Below, piece by piece: positions 8,452-17,939 of a stretch of DNA of 64,000 nt. Made by a program: the position numbers and the translations under genes. Within the stretch, counting starts at the first letter, position 1. Every line of letters begins with the position of its first letter. This DNA is from Symsagittifera roscoffensis (taxonomy: Eukaryota > Xenacoelomorpha > Acoela > Convolutidae), in contig NC_087071.1 in NCBI RefSeq assembly GCF_963678635.1, positions 37,406,438 to 37,470,437 on the forward strand, written 5' to 3'. A model generated the notes under the pieces. That model did no database searches, was not told where the DNA came from, and was given only the letters and a program-made list of their open reading frames with translations.

Positions 8452-8790
8452 TTTTTGGCGGGAAAACAACTATAATACAAATTTGGCGGGAAAAAAATTA
8501 ACATGTTCAAACGTTGTTGACTAAATCGAAATTTACAATTTTGAAAACTTTGCTTTCTAACGTTATTTAACATCTTTTTAACAAATAATTTACTTCCAAA
8601 ATATTTTTTTCAACATCTAATTGTAAAATTAAAGCAATTTTGTTATGGTTTCTAGACTTTTTGGTTTAAATTTCCTTCCATTTCAAATTTTGACGGGAAA
8701 AGAGTTTAAATTTAAAGTTAAGCGGGAAAGCTATTCAAATTCAAAGTTAAGTGGGAAAAGCTATTCAAATTCAAACTAAGAAGGGAAAAG
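8452..8790 (+). promoter_or_regulatory. Cluster of E2F-like boxes upstream of the polymerase gene
   Basis: Two boxes fit the classical E2F/DP consensus in full: TTTTTGGCGGGAAAA at 8,452-8,466 and ATTTGGCGGGAAAA at 8,481-8,494. Weaker relatives follow: TTTTGACGGGAAAA near 8,688-8,702, AAGCGGGAAAG near 8,720-8,730, and AAGTGGGAAAAG near 8,749-8,760. The last three sit in a degenerate repeat of about 30 bp. The cluster ends about 100 bp before the ATG at 8,896. E2F drives S-phase genes, and some DNA viruses use such sites for their replication genes. Control of the polymerase is inference. Confidence 0.4.
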
Positions 8791-8895
8791 GAATCGAAGG
8801 GAAAAGGAATCTAAATTGCAGTAATTTAAACCTTTTGGTATTAGATTGGGATTCATTCCCTTTCCTGCTTCGCTTCAAAACAGTGCCAGAGCGAA

Positions 8896-9256
8896 ATGGG
8901 TTTCAAGTGTAACTATTGTCCCAAAGTTTTTACATTAAAAACGAATAGATCTCGTCATGAACGAAACTTTCACGCTGTTGAAAAAAATTACCCGTTTTTA
9001 CTTAGGTTTAGCAGTATACATACTTATATACATAAATACATACATACATACATACATACATACATACATACATACATACATACATACATACATACATACA
9101 TACATACATACATACGTAAGTACATATATACATACATACATACATACATACATACAAACATACATATATACATACATACATACACGTATGCATACATATA
9201 TACCTAGATGCATAAATACATTCACTCATACATACATACATACACACATACATACA

Positions 9257-9290
<34 letters not shown>

Positions 9291-9600
9291 CATATATACA
9301 AAAAAGTAGATATACATACATACATAAAAACAAACATACCTACATACATACATACATACATGTATACAAAAATATATACATACATACATACATTCACTCA
9401 TACATACATACATAAAAGCTAACATATAAAATTATATACATTATATACACTGAGGCTATCAAAATTAAAGCAGCATATTGAATCAGATCATCAAAAATTT
9501 AACAACTTATGTCGGTATTGTCGGCTTGGTTTTTGTGAATTTAAAGATTTCAAGGACCACATGCAATCAGACCATGGGCTACCTGTTTTGTATCAAAAAA
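8896..9600 (+). other. C2H2 zinc-finger module at the polymerase N-terminus
   Basis: The first finger, starting at ATG 8,896, is FKCNYCPKVFTLKTNRSRH followed by a second His, with C-x2-C, x12, H-x4-H spacing. After the TACA repeat a finger tail (LSKLKQHIESDH, about 9,450) and another finger (LCRYCRLGFCEFKDFKDHMQ then SDH, about 9,508-9,580) continue in one frame toward the polymerase domain, up to a TAA at 9,606. The fingers could direct the polymerase to element ends or belong to a separate regulator. The repeat has split the second finger, whose Cys pair is missing. Confidence 0.6.
9001..9418 (+). repeat. TACA/CATA tetranucleotide microsatellite
   Basis: About 100 units of TACA with interruptions (GTATACA, CACTCA, TATA). 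It lies inside the zinc-finger region and has separated the first finger from the rest. The long open frames of Thr-Tyr-Ile-His or Met-Tyr-Val-Cys repeats here come from the 4-bp period and are not genes. Confidence 0.95.
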
Positions 9601-12043
9601 TTACATAACTCAGCAACCCCCCTAGCTCAATCACACAGGCAAGCAATATTGATAACTTTCCAGCTTCAAATGAAGTTCATGAATCAGCCATCAAAAATAC
9701 GTTAATGACTTTTATTATTCCCAAAAAAAATATTGAACATGATCTTATCGAACTTGTGACCTTAAAAAAAATGAAATTCAAAGTGTGATATTAGATCGAA
9801 CTTATAATGGACCCTGCAAAGTACAAGTTTTGGCTAATTTTACTTTAATTAATCATGCTACTGTTGTTTCGGACCAAAGCGTTCAACAACCTGAAGACGA
9901 ACGCGTTGAATTTTTTGCTAATTCTATGATGACGCCTCTATATGCAAACGGTTTGTCTGATGAATTATTTCTCGAAATGCTCGGAAAAATAGAAGCTGTG
10001 TTCCAGAATTTTTCAGCCCATGGTAGCGGCTGGGTTCTGCAGCGTGTAAATGAGCTTTACATTAAAATCGGAAAAGTGTTTCCAATCAGAGGCTCTTCGT
10101 TTATACCTCTCCCTATAAAAATAGCAAATTCGCAACAATTGGTTATTGTTCGTAATCAAAACGACCACAGTTGCTTTTTGTTGTGCTACACTGCGGCCTA
10201 TCATCTTAGTTATAAGCCTGTTCTAATTGTCGGGAGTTAAGTTGACCCTAAACTTCATGAGACAGATCCACACACCTATACAAAGCCCGGAACGCATCAG
10301 GCTTCTGATGATTTCGTTATGCCTAGAAGCTTGAACTCGATTCCTCGAGTCGAGCGACTTAATATCGTTCAAGTAAACTTGTTTCAATATCAAAAGGGAG
10401 ATCTCATTTCAATGATTGTCCTCAAGTTTGGAAGTTCAGATAATTTTATCATGGATCTGCTTTTGTTATATGAACCCGGAATGCACCACTTTGTTTTGAA
10501 AAAAGACCTGCTCCAATTTGTTTGTGAAGTTCGAAAGCAAAAAATCCGAAGTTTCTTGCAGTTGTACTGTAACTGTTTTCATATTCATTACAATGAAATT
10601 GATCATAAAACGCATGAGCGATCATGTAAAGATCTTGAACCAGCTGTAGTGATAATGCCAACAGCCAAAAATGGCTGCCACAAGTATAAATTAAAAAAAT
10701 TTCAAGCTCTCTGTTATGCACATATTGTTATTTATTTTGACTTCGAGTCGTTCCTGAATCCCGTTACAACATGTATGAACGACCCACAATTTTCCTCATC
10801 TCGCGTACTAAAAAAACACGAACCCTCCGGGTATTCAATGGTTGCTATTGACCATGAGTCCTCAGAACCATTTTTCTTTAGTCTTGACAGCTCTGAAAAT
10901 TGTTTAGAACGTTCTATCAAAAAGTTACATCTATTAACCTGAGACGTTTACATCTATAAATGGAAATTGCCACATTATTTGGGAGATCGCAGCCAACTGT
11001 GTAAAGAAGAAACTTTAACCTGTTAGATATGTCAAGAAAACTTCAGTGAAAGCGAAGAAAAGTGCCTGGATCACAGTCACTCTTCGGGAAAATTTGCAAG
11101 ATGGACCGACGACAAACGTAATTTAGCGCGAAGAAGCATAAATTACGTTCCAGTCGTTGGACACAATTTACAGAATTATGATATGCATCATATATGTCTA
11201 GCTCTCAACGAATGTGACTCGCGTAAAACAAAACAAGTCATTCCATCCACCGACGGGATATATATATCTCTAATTACTGGAGTAGTGGTTAAAACCATTA
11301 CACGAAAAGGTCAAACGAGACAAAACATTTATGAGTATCTTTGTTTTATAGATTATTTCAAGTTTCTAAACTCATCACTACAAAAGTTAGTTAACAACAT
11401 GCCTGACAACAAATTTACAATTCTGGAAAACAACCATCAAAACGTAAGACAAACTTGTAGAACTCTCATACGTAGAAAAGGATTCTATCCTTATAATTAC
11501 ATGACCGACCGTAAAAAGTTTGACGAAAAAAAAAATCGCCTCTCAAAAAGTTGGTGAATAGTTTAGACGGAGATAAAATTACTATTAATGCTGATAACTT
11601 GGTTGAAGCAAAGGAAGTTTTCAATCAATTTAATTGTCAGTAACTGCGCGACTATCATGATTTATATTTATCATGTGACATTTTGCTCCTAGCCGGTGTC
11701 TTTGAGGAGTTTCGATCTATCAGCTATGAAACATATGGTATTGATTGTGCTCATCATTTCACCGCTTCTAATTCAGCTGGTGACGCTTTCAAGCGGGTAT
11801 GTAAAGCTGAAGTTGAATTGCTAACGGATCGAGATCATGAAGAAAATGTTGAAAAAATGATGCGAGATGGAACTGCATCATTCTTTGAAAACCGACAGTT
11901 CACTGCAAACAACAAGCAATTGAACGAAACATTTAATGCGAGCGAAGACACTACATATGGCTTCAGCGTTGATGCCAACAACATAGACGGTGGAGTAATG
12001 CAAACTCACAAACTGCCTGCACGCCGTTTCGAAACAATCGGAT

Positions 12044-12621
12044 TAAGAAATAAAAGAAATAATCAAGAAAGCGAAGATGAGAATTCCATGTCAATAAATG
12101 ACATTTTAGCAACCCCTGACGATTCAGACTACGTTTTTATCGTTGAAAATGATTTAAGATACCCTCAATTGTTGCATGAAAGTCACCGTGACTATCAACT
12201 GGCACCCACCAAGGAAGTTGTTCAAAAAGATTGGTTCAGCAGATACCAAACAAATATCTCAGAACAAATGAAAAAAAAACAATGAAAACTGAGGAACCGC
12301 AATAGGTAAAGTGAAAAAACTTCTAAGAAATAAAAGAAATAGTAAGAAATAAAAGAAATAATCAAGAAAGCGAAGATGATAATTCCATGTCAATAGAAGA
12401 AATTTTAGCAACCCCTGACGATTCAGACTACGGTTATATCGTTGAAATTAAATTAAGATACCCTCAACTGTTTCATGAAAGTCACCGTGACTATCAACTG
12501 GCACCCACCAAGGAAGTTGTTCAAAAAAATTGGTTAAGCAGATACCAAACAAATATCTCAGAACAAATGAAAAACAATGGAAACTGCGGACCCGCAATAG
12601 GTAAAGTGAAAAAACTTCTAC
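12044..12621 (+). repeat. Internal tandem duplication of about 299 bp in the polymerase gene
   Basis: Copy 1 is 12,044-12,342 and copy 2 is 12,343 to about 12,621. Both carry ATPDDSDY, then LRYPQLxHESHRDYQLAPTK and RYQTNISEQM. The offset at the start is 299, which is not a multiple of three, so the duplication itself breaks the frame. The two have since diverged at several bases; copy 2 keeps the better continuation (NGNCGPAIGKVKKLL). The junction has a short repeated AAGAAATAAAAGAAATA stretch, possibly the slippage or recombination site. Confidence 0.9.
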
Positions 12622-13333
12622 AAACTTTACATGATAAAACTCATCATATAATTCCTTATAAAATCCTGAAACTCAACGTGAAGCTTGGCCTTATCCATAC
12701 AAAACTGTATCGCATCGTAAAGTTCGAACAAGAATTGTGGCTCGAACCGTACATAACTCTAAATACAAACAAACGGAAAGCGGCAAAAAACAAGTTTGAA
12801 GAAGCCCTGTACAAACTATTGATCAATTCAATTTATGGGAAAATGTGTGAGTCAAAAAGAAAGAGAATGAAAATCAAGATTTTACGAGATGTTGAAGAGA
12901 CAATGCGAAATATAAGTTAGTGTGAATTTGAAACCTCAAAGTTTTTGGCGAAGACATGGCTGCATTGACATTAGCACCAACGACAATCAGATGGGATGTA
13001 CCCACAATTACAGGAGCGTGTAAACTAGAGTTAGCAAAGTTTGAGATGTACAACTTTCTCTACGAGGTTATGAAGCCCAACTTTAAGTGTCACATCTTGT
13101 ACTCAGACACTGACAGCCTAATGTACGAAATAAAAACGGAAAAAAACTCGAATTTTTATGAGAAACTGTATGAGAAAAGGGAAACTTTGACTTCTCCAAC
13201 TATCCATCGGACTATTTACTCTACAATGCAGAAAACAAACTTTCAGTTTTAAAGTTCAAAGACGAATTCCCGGGTGATATAATTACATAATTCGTTGCAT
13301 TGAATCCAAAGCTTTATTCAATACTATCGCAAA

Positions 13334-14108
13334 GTAAGTTCAATTCCTTCAAAATTACCGGCTCAAAATTGTTCAAAGAGCGCTTTTTTATTTTCAAAAA
13401 TTAAAAATTTCTGAAAAAAAATTTGAAAAAAAAAAAATTGAAAAAAAAAAATTTGTCAAAAAAACTTCGTTGGAAAAAGAAATTTGGCAAAAAAAAATTT
13501 CGTAAAAAAATTTGTAAAAAAACTTTTTGGTCATGAAAAAAAAATTGGGAAAAAAATATGAAAAAAAAAGTTTTTGAAAAATTATGAAAAAAGAAACAAA
13601 ATTTTCAAAAAAAAAAAAAAAAAATTCTGAAAAAAATTTTGAAAAAAAAAAATTGAAAAAAAATTTTGTCAAAAAAACTTCGTTGGAAAAAAGAAATTTG
13701 GCAAAAAAAAATTTATAAAAAAATTTGTAAAAAAACTTTTTGGTCATCAAAAAAAAATTTGGAAAAAAAATTGAAAAAAAAAAGTTTTTGAAAAATTTTG
13801 AAAAAAGAAACAAAATTTTGAAAAAAAAAATTTAAAAAAAAATTTTGAAATAAAGGTTTTGGAAAAAAAACTTTTTTGGAAAAAAAAATTTGTGAAGAAA
13901 AATTTTCCATGTGAAAGTTTTTTTGATGACTTTTTTGTGTGTCTGTGAGTGGGGGGAGGGTTAGGTTAAATGATTATCACCTTTTTTAGATGAGGAGGTT
14001 GTGGATCTTCTTAGAAGGATGCGTACATACTTTTTTTATTTTCAATTTCAAGTGTAAGTTTACAAAACAGTTTGATATTAAATGATTAGTGAGCATCATT
14101 TTTTTTAG
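13334..14108 (+). other. Candidate spliceosomal intron in the polymerase gene
   Basis: The coding match stops at LYSILSQ, directly before GTAAGT at 13,334, and resumes at 14,109 directly after a T-rich tract ending in TTTTTTAG. Splicing between A13,333 and A14,109 keeps the reading frame (phase 1) and joins the conserved C-terminal block (RKHSAKEITKVTQRLLTHEN) at the expected place. The ends thus fit a standard GT..AG intron. The alternative is a later insertion of low-complexity DNA whose borders resemble splice sites by chance. Confidence 0.6.
13394..13915 (+). repeat. A-rich low-complexity duplication inside the candidate intron
   Basis: Runs of A broken by TTT, TTG and CTTTTTGGTCAT motifs. 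Two related blocks (about 13,410-13,610 and 13,625-13,830) share AACTTCGTTGGAAAAA and ACTTTTTGGTCATSAAAAAA, so an original segment of roughly 215 bp was duplicated. The minus strand shows long Phe-rich open frames that are compositional artefacts. Confidence 0.8.
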
Positions 14109-14349
14109 ATACACGTAAGCACTCTGCAAAAGAAATAACTAAGGTGACTCAACGGTTGCTAACTCATGAAAACTACATCGAAACTCTTGCGTCTGGAAAC
14201 CTTGTACGAGCCGAAAATAGTCGCATCATCTCCGAGAGGCATATGCTGAACACTGTTCGAACAAACAAAATCGCATTATCAGCCTATGATGATAAGCGAT
14301 ACATCCTCAGCGATGGTTATCTCCACATTGCCAAACGGTCACTATAGAA

Positions 14350-14832
14350 CCGTAAATGCTTCTGTCTTTCCCGATAGCAATCAGGATGATGATGATGATA
14401 GCGAAAGGAACGTGAGTGAAACTAATAGCGCCAGTCACCACAAAGATCAAGATTTAGACGCTTGGCTGAAATCTTTCGAGGAAGAAGGGGTCAAAAAAAA
14501 ATTTCGACCGGGATCAGGAGAGCTCGAACCAAGAAGAAATCTTCACGCAGGATACGAATTACGGGTCAGAAGATAGCTTTCTTGCGTTGGATACTCAACC
14601 GAGCCGATCGTTGAAAGACCTGTTAAATAGTATCACCAGCTATGAATCTCCAGATCCAGATAGAATTTGTGTCACGGAAATTGCTGAGAGTGACATTGAA
14701 AGTAATGATTTGGTTGATCCAAATGCAGTTTCTTCTTCTTCGCCGTCGGATGATGAATGGTACCTCGACCGCGAAGCAGTTGAAGATTCAGCACTGCAGT
14801 CAAAGAGACGCAAAACAAACAAAAACTTCTAA
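14350..14832 (+). pseudogene. Acidic Ser-rich C-terminal tail of the polymerase
   Basis: After the conserved C-terminus (TLPNGHYRT in one frame) the frame continues into NQDDDDDSERNVSETNSASH and DLDAWLKSFEEEG. A 9-A run near 14,495 then shifts coding to a second frame: GSEDSFLALD, SRSLKDLLNS, DPDRICVTEIAESDIESNDL, ending in a basic KRRKTNKNF and a TAA at 14,830-14,832. The tail is acidic and probably disordered, with a possible nuclear-localisation patch at the very end. One base in the A-run would reunite it, so a sequencing or slippage change is possible. Confidence 0.5.
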
Positions 14833-15282
14833 GGTTGTGTGTTTGATTCAAGTTGAATACAAAACTTAATGTTGTAATATAGTGTACCATGTTATACTTA
14901 CTTTCCACGTTTGTTCACTGTTAGGTAATGGCGGGCTACTTTAAATCAACTTTTGGTTTTGTGTTACTATTTTATCTGGATTGGTTTTGAGAGTTTTCAT
15001 TTTGGATTTGACCCCAAACTGTTTTTTGGTGCATTTAAACGACACTTGTGTTAGAAGATTGTGTGTATAATTCACCAATTTATTTCATATCTATTTTCAC
15101 CAAGATCATAGAGTTTGTAGAAACATGGAATGAACCAATTCGCAAAGACCTTCAAATGCAAAACGCCTTGACTAGTGTTAGTTCAATTGGAATACATTAT
15201 AGCCTCCCGAGCTATAGGTGGCGGAAAGAAATAATATATCGCCAGAACAATTTTGTTTTAACCAACACAAATTTCACATACG
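14833..15282. other. 3' flank of the polymerase gene, no gene supported
   Basis: The right end of the Polinton should lie in or just after this stretch, but without the left terminus in view I cannot identify the terminal inverted repeat. An open frame at 15,048-15,326 (FVETWNEPIRKDLQMQNAL) runs into the next minisatellite and has no recognised relatives. Confidence 0.4.
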
Positions 15283-15524
15283 GATCATTAAGTATAAAAA
15301 TTATACATTGGGACCATTATGTATAAATATTTTACAGTGGGATTATTAGCTATAAAAATTATACATAGGGATCATTAGGTATAAATAATTTACAGTGGGA
15401 TCATTAGCTATAAAAATTTTACATAGATATCATTATGTATAAATTTTTTATGTAGGGATCAATAGGTTTTAAAATTAACATAGGGATCACCAGGTATAAT
15501 ATTTACCATGTAGGGACCATCACC
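15283..15524 (+). repeat. Minisatellite, about 32-bp unit
   Basis: About eight units of a GGGATCATTAGGTATAAAAA-like core followed by TTTACATA, each differing by a few bases. Every unit carries TATAAA or TATAAT. No coding potential. Confidence 0.85.
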
Positions 15525-15669
15525 TCCCCCCTTCCCGTGCTACTATCTATACTACTGATTTTGCCAATAATTTCAATGAAATGTTCCAAAATGAACCGAA
15601 AACAAGCAACATATCAATAAAATTCAAAAGCCCGAAAAAGACGGCTTTTGGCTCATGTGGCCTAAATTT

Positions 15670-15717
15670 CCAGACCTTTTCAACCGGTACAGAAACCTTT
15701 TCAACCGGTACAGAAAT
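15670..15717 (+). repeat. Short tandem repeat, 22 bp x 2
   Basis: Two adjacent copies of CCTTTTCAACCGGTACAGAA. The surrounding 15,525-15,980 holds no supported gene; the frame at 15,581-15,811 has no recognisable features. Confidence 0.8.
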
Positions 15718-15979
15718 TGTAAGCGCAAGGCTAAATGGTTTGTCAGCCCAACCTAGCAACCTGAGATTAAGGGCGATTGTCCAAGAAATAAATTGCAAGT
15801 GCACAAGTTAAGTTCTTGCGTTTAGTTGCGTTTCCGGGAACCTGCAAGGAAACGACTTTTCAAAGAAAGCTGATATAGTTATAGAAGGACTTAAGACTGA
15901 ATTTTAACAAAACGAAAGAATAAACAAAAACGAGACACAATTTATGCTGGCTGAACTTACACTAGACATTTCTCTGAAA

Positions 15980-17235
15980 AAGTAAAAATCCATTTTGTCT
16001 TCATAAACGTACTTATTATTTTGTACTTTTTTACTTAATACACGGTGTTTTTTCTTCTTTAAGAGTTTATGGCCACTCGATGCATATGAAAATGTTTTTT
16101 GTACAGAGGTTTCTTTTTGCAGGATGCCCACTACTTTCCACGTATTTGTGTGGGCTCCGCTGAAAATGGATTGGATGCCAAAATGCCATCATTCGACAGC
16201 ATTGGTTGTTCTAGCAATCCCACTCCCGGCTGCATCTCACTGGTTCCAATGGGAGGATCCGAAAAAAACTTCATGATTTGAAACCATGCTGTTTATATAA
16301 GTAGAGCTAAATTACAGACACAATTCGTCAATTTTCTCAATTTGTTCTAGTACTAAACAGTTTCTGTCGCATACCTTCTGAACTTCCTGGACGATTGTAT
16401 CATAGGAATCGCCGATGTTTTCATTTTTTCGAATGCAAACTACAGCAGGATTCTTAAGGCCACCGCTAAATTGTGATTTGTTTCGAAGGTCACTTTCAGA
16501 CCCAATTCAATGATTTTTTCATGTAACTCTGGGAGAAAACAACCCGATAAATGTGTTTCGGGGAACTCTTTTGAAATTACTGAAGAGCAGCTTATAAAAA
16601 GTTCTGTACAAATAAGTTTTGTCTTTATAAACGGACCTTATGTTTTGGACTTTTTTATTTAATATACGGTGTTTTCCTTCTTTAAGAGTTTTTGGCCACT
16701 CGATGCATATAAAAAAGTTTTTGTATTGAGACTACTTTTTGCAGGATGCCCACTACTTTCGACGGGTAGGTATTTTGGTGGGCTCCGCTGAAATAGGATT
16801 AGATGCCGAATTGCCATCATTCGACAGCATTGATTGTTTTAGCAATCCCACTCCCGGTCGCATCTCACTGGTTCCAATGGGAGGATGGGAAAAAAATTCA
16901 TGATTCGACACCATGCTTTTTATATAAGTAGAGCTAAATTTTCTCAATTTTTTCTAGTTCTAAACAGTTTCTGTCGCATACCTTGTGATTTTCCTGAACG
17001 ATTATATCATAGAAAATGTGGATCGTTTCAATTTTTTTTTAATTATGGTCAGCGCTTATATCATAGAAATTGCGGATCTTTTCATTTTTTTTTAATTATG
17101 GCCAACACTTAATTGTGATTTGTTTCGAAGGTCATTTTTAGACCCAATTCAATGATGTTTTTATGTAACTCTGGGAGAAAACAACCCAATAAATGTGCTT
17201 CGGGGAATTCTTTTGAATTTACTGAAGAGCAGCGT
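15980..17235 (-). repeat. Tandem duplication, about 623 bp x 2, in a MULE relic
   Basis: Copy 1 (about 15,980-16,600) and copy 2 (about 16,610-17,235) align over their length; for example GGATGCCCACTAC occurs at about 16,122 and 16,745. Each carries, on the minus strand, the MULE block with FPExHLxGCF and a downstream stretch with PIGTSEM. Copy 2 has an extra small internal repeat (ATATCATAGAAAxTG, about 17,005-17,070). The copies differ by scattered bases and indels, so the duplication is not recent. Confidence 0.85.
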
Positions 17236-17930
17236 GCTCAAATTCTAACAAATTTTTTCAGGCCGGCAGCTGGGTGCCAAATCAACTAACGCCTGCAAAA
17301 TGCGATACTAGGTTTTTTCGGTTTTTGTAAGAAGAATTTGCCTGTTGGTGCAAGGCAAGACGCACTAACATGAATTGAATATAGCTGATAAAAGGTCTTA
17401 GAGTGTTTTTAAAGGTTCCATCAGCTAACCAGAAAGATGAAATTTCCAGAACTATGGGTATTTTGGGGTCAACACTCAAATTGATTCGCTCGTGTTCATT
17501 TGATCCACTGTCTTGTCGGATAAAACTCCTAAAAACTTGAAGGTTTTTGAAATTTTGGGCAATGGTGATGGGTTGTATTTTTTTATCTAGCTGCTTAGGT
17601 ATCGCAGCAGTTTGGATCAGTTTGTCTTTAGTTGGGAGGACAAACTGATAGCCCAAATTTTTTATCACTTGCAAAACTGCACTGGCAACTGCGACAATCA
17701 ATGTATATCACTCGCTGAGATCTTTTAAATGCTTGATGACATTTTGGGCATCAGTTTTTTTCCACTAAAATTTCATGCTTATGCTCTCCACGCATCTCAA
17801 TCAACTCGCTGTTTGCTGTAATGGCAGATGCTCGACAGTTATGCATTTGTTACTGTGAGCAAATCCAGTTTTTGATACACCTATTTTTTCAGTTGAAATA
17901 AATTTCGCGGCCGGACGCTATAAGAGTTTG
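16440..17930 (-). pseudogene. MULE-type transposase relic with FLYWCH zinc finger
   Basis: Read on the minus strand. At about 17,879-17,762 a FLYWCH-like finger shows W-I-C-S, then CRASAITANSELIEMRGEHK with HEI following, with a stop inside the Cys pair. At 17,704-17,282 an open frame carries LPTKDKLIQT, QDSGSNEHERINL and SFWLADGTFKNTLRPF; the DGTF block is the hallmark of the MULE transposase core. Further on, about 17,220-17,120 and again at 16,592-16,443 in the duplicated copy, comes EFPETHLSGCFLPELHEKII then ELGLKVTFETNHN, the GCFxH-GLK block of the same family. Other parts are lost or shifted. FLYWCH-MULE genes are frequent in arthropod and other invertebrate genomes. The relic is inactive. 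Confidence 0.7.
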
Positions 17931-17939
17931 CTTGTTTTT

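Larger units (their letters stand above)
8896..14832 (+). pseudogene. POLB: Polinton protein-primed family-B DNA polymerase, multiply broken
   Basis: It would replicate the element from protein-primed ends. Recognisable in order: C2H2 fingers (8,896-9,570); an N-terminal conserved block with GSSFIPLPIKI (about 10,099) and HSCFLLCYTAAYHL; the ExoI motif YFDFESF (about 10,732-10,752); a Cys/His cluster (TC-x-IC ... KCLDHSHSSGKFA, about 11,018-11,095); the ExoII motif HNLQNYD (about 11,163-11,183); DILLLAGVFEEF; motif A as DANNIDG (about 11,970); motif B LLINSIYGKMCES (about 12,817); motif C YSDTDSLMYEIKT (about 13,099); and the C-terminal KIALSAYDDKRYIL. Stops are at 9,606, 10,238, 10,940, 11,024, 11,641, 12,918 and 13,288. 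Frameshifts lie near 9,775, 11,530 (A-run), 12,290-12,345, 12,930, 13,175, 14,320 and 14,495 (A-run). A candidate intron splits it at 13,334-14,108. The copy cannot encode an active enzyme. Confidence 0.9.

Noticed and set aside
8896-9425. Long open frames of Thr-Tyr-Ile-His and Met-Tyr-Val-Cys repeats on both strands
   Set aside because: They follow from the 4-bp TACA period, which leaves frames open without coding meaning. Only the first finger (8,896-8,970) is kept.
13394-13910. Phe-rich minus-strand ORFs of 65-139 codons
   Set aside because: Translation of runs of A read on the other strand, inside a candidate intron, with no protein-like complexity.
14833-15540. Right terminal inverted repeat of the Polinton
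   Set aside because: Expected about here, but the left terminus is outside the window, so no inverted match can be made.
16099-16281. Plus-strand ORF with a TTGCAG acceptor-like sequence in front, conserved in the second 623-bp copy
   Set aside because: The minus strand of the same duplicated unit carries a recognisable MULE block, so the plus frame is more likely its shadow. The apparent conservation comes from the duplication.
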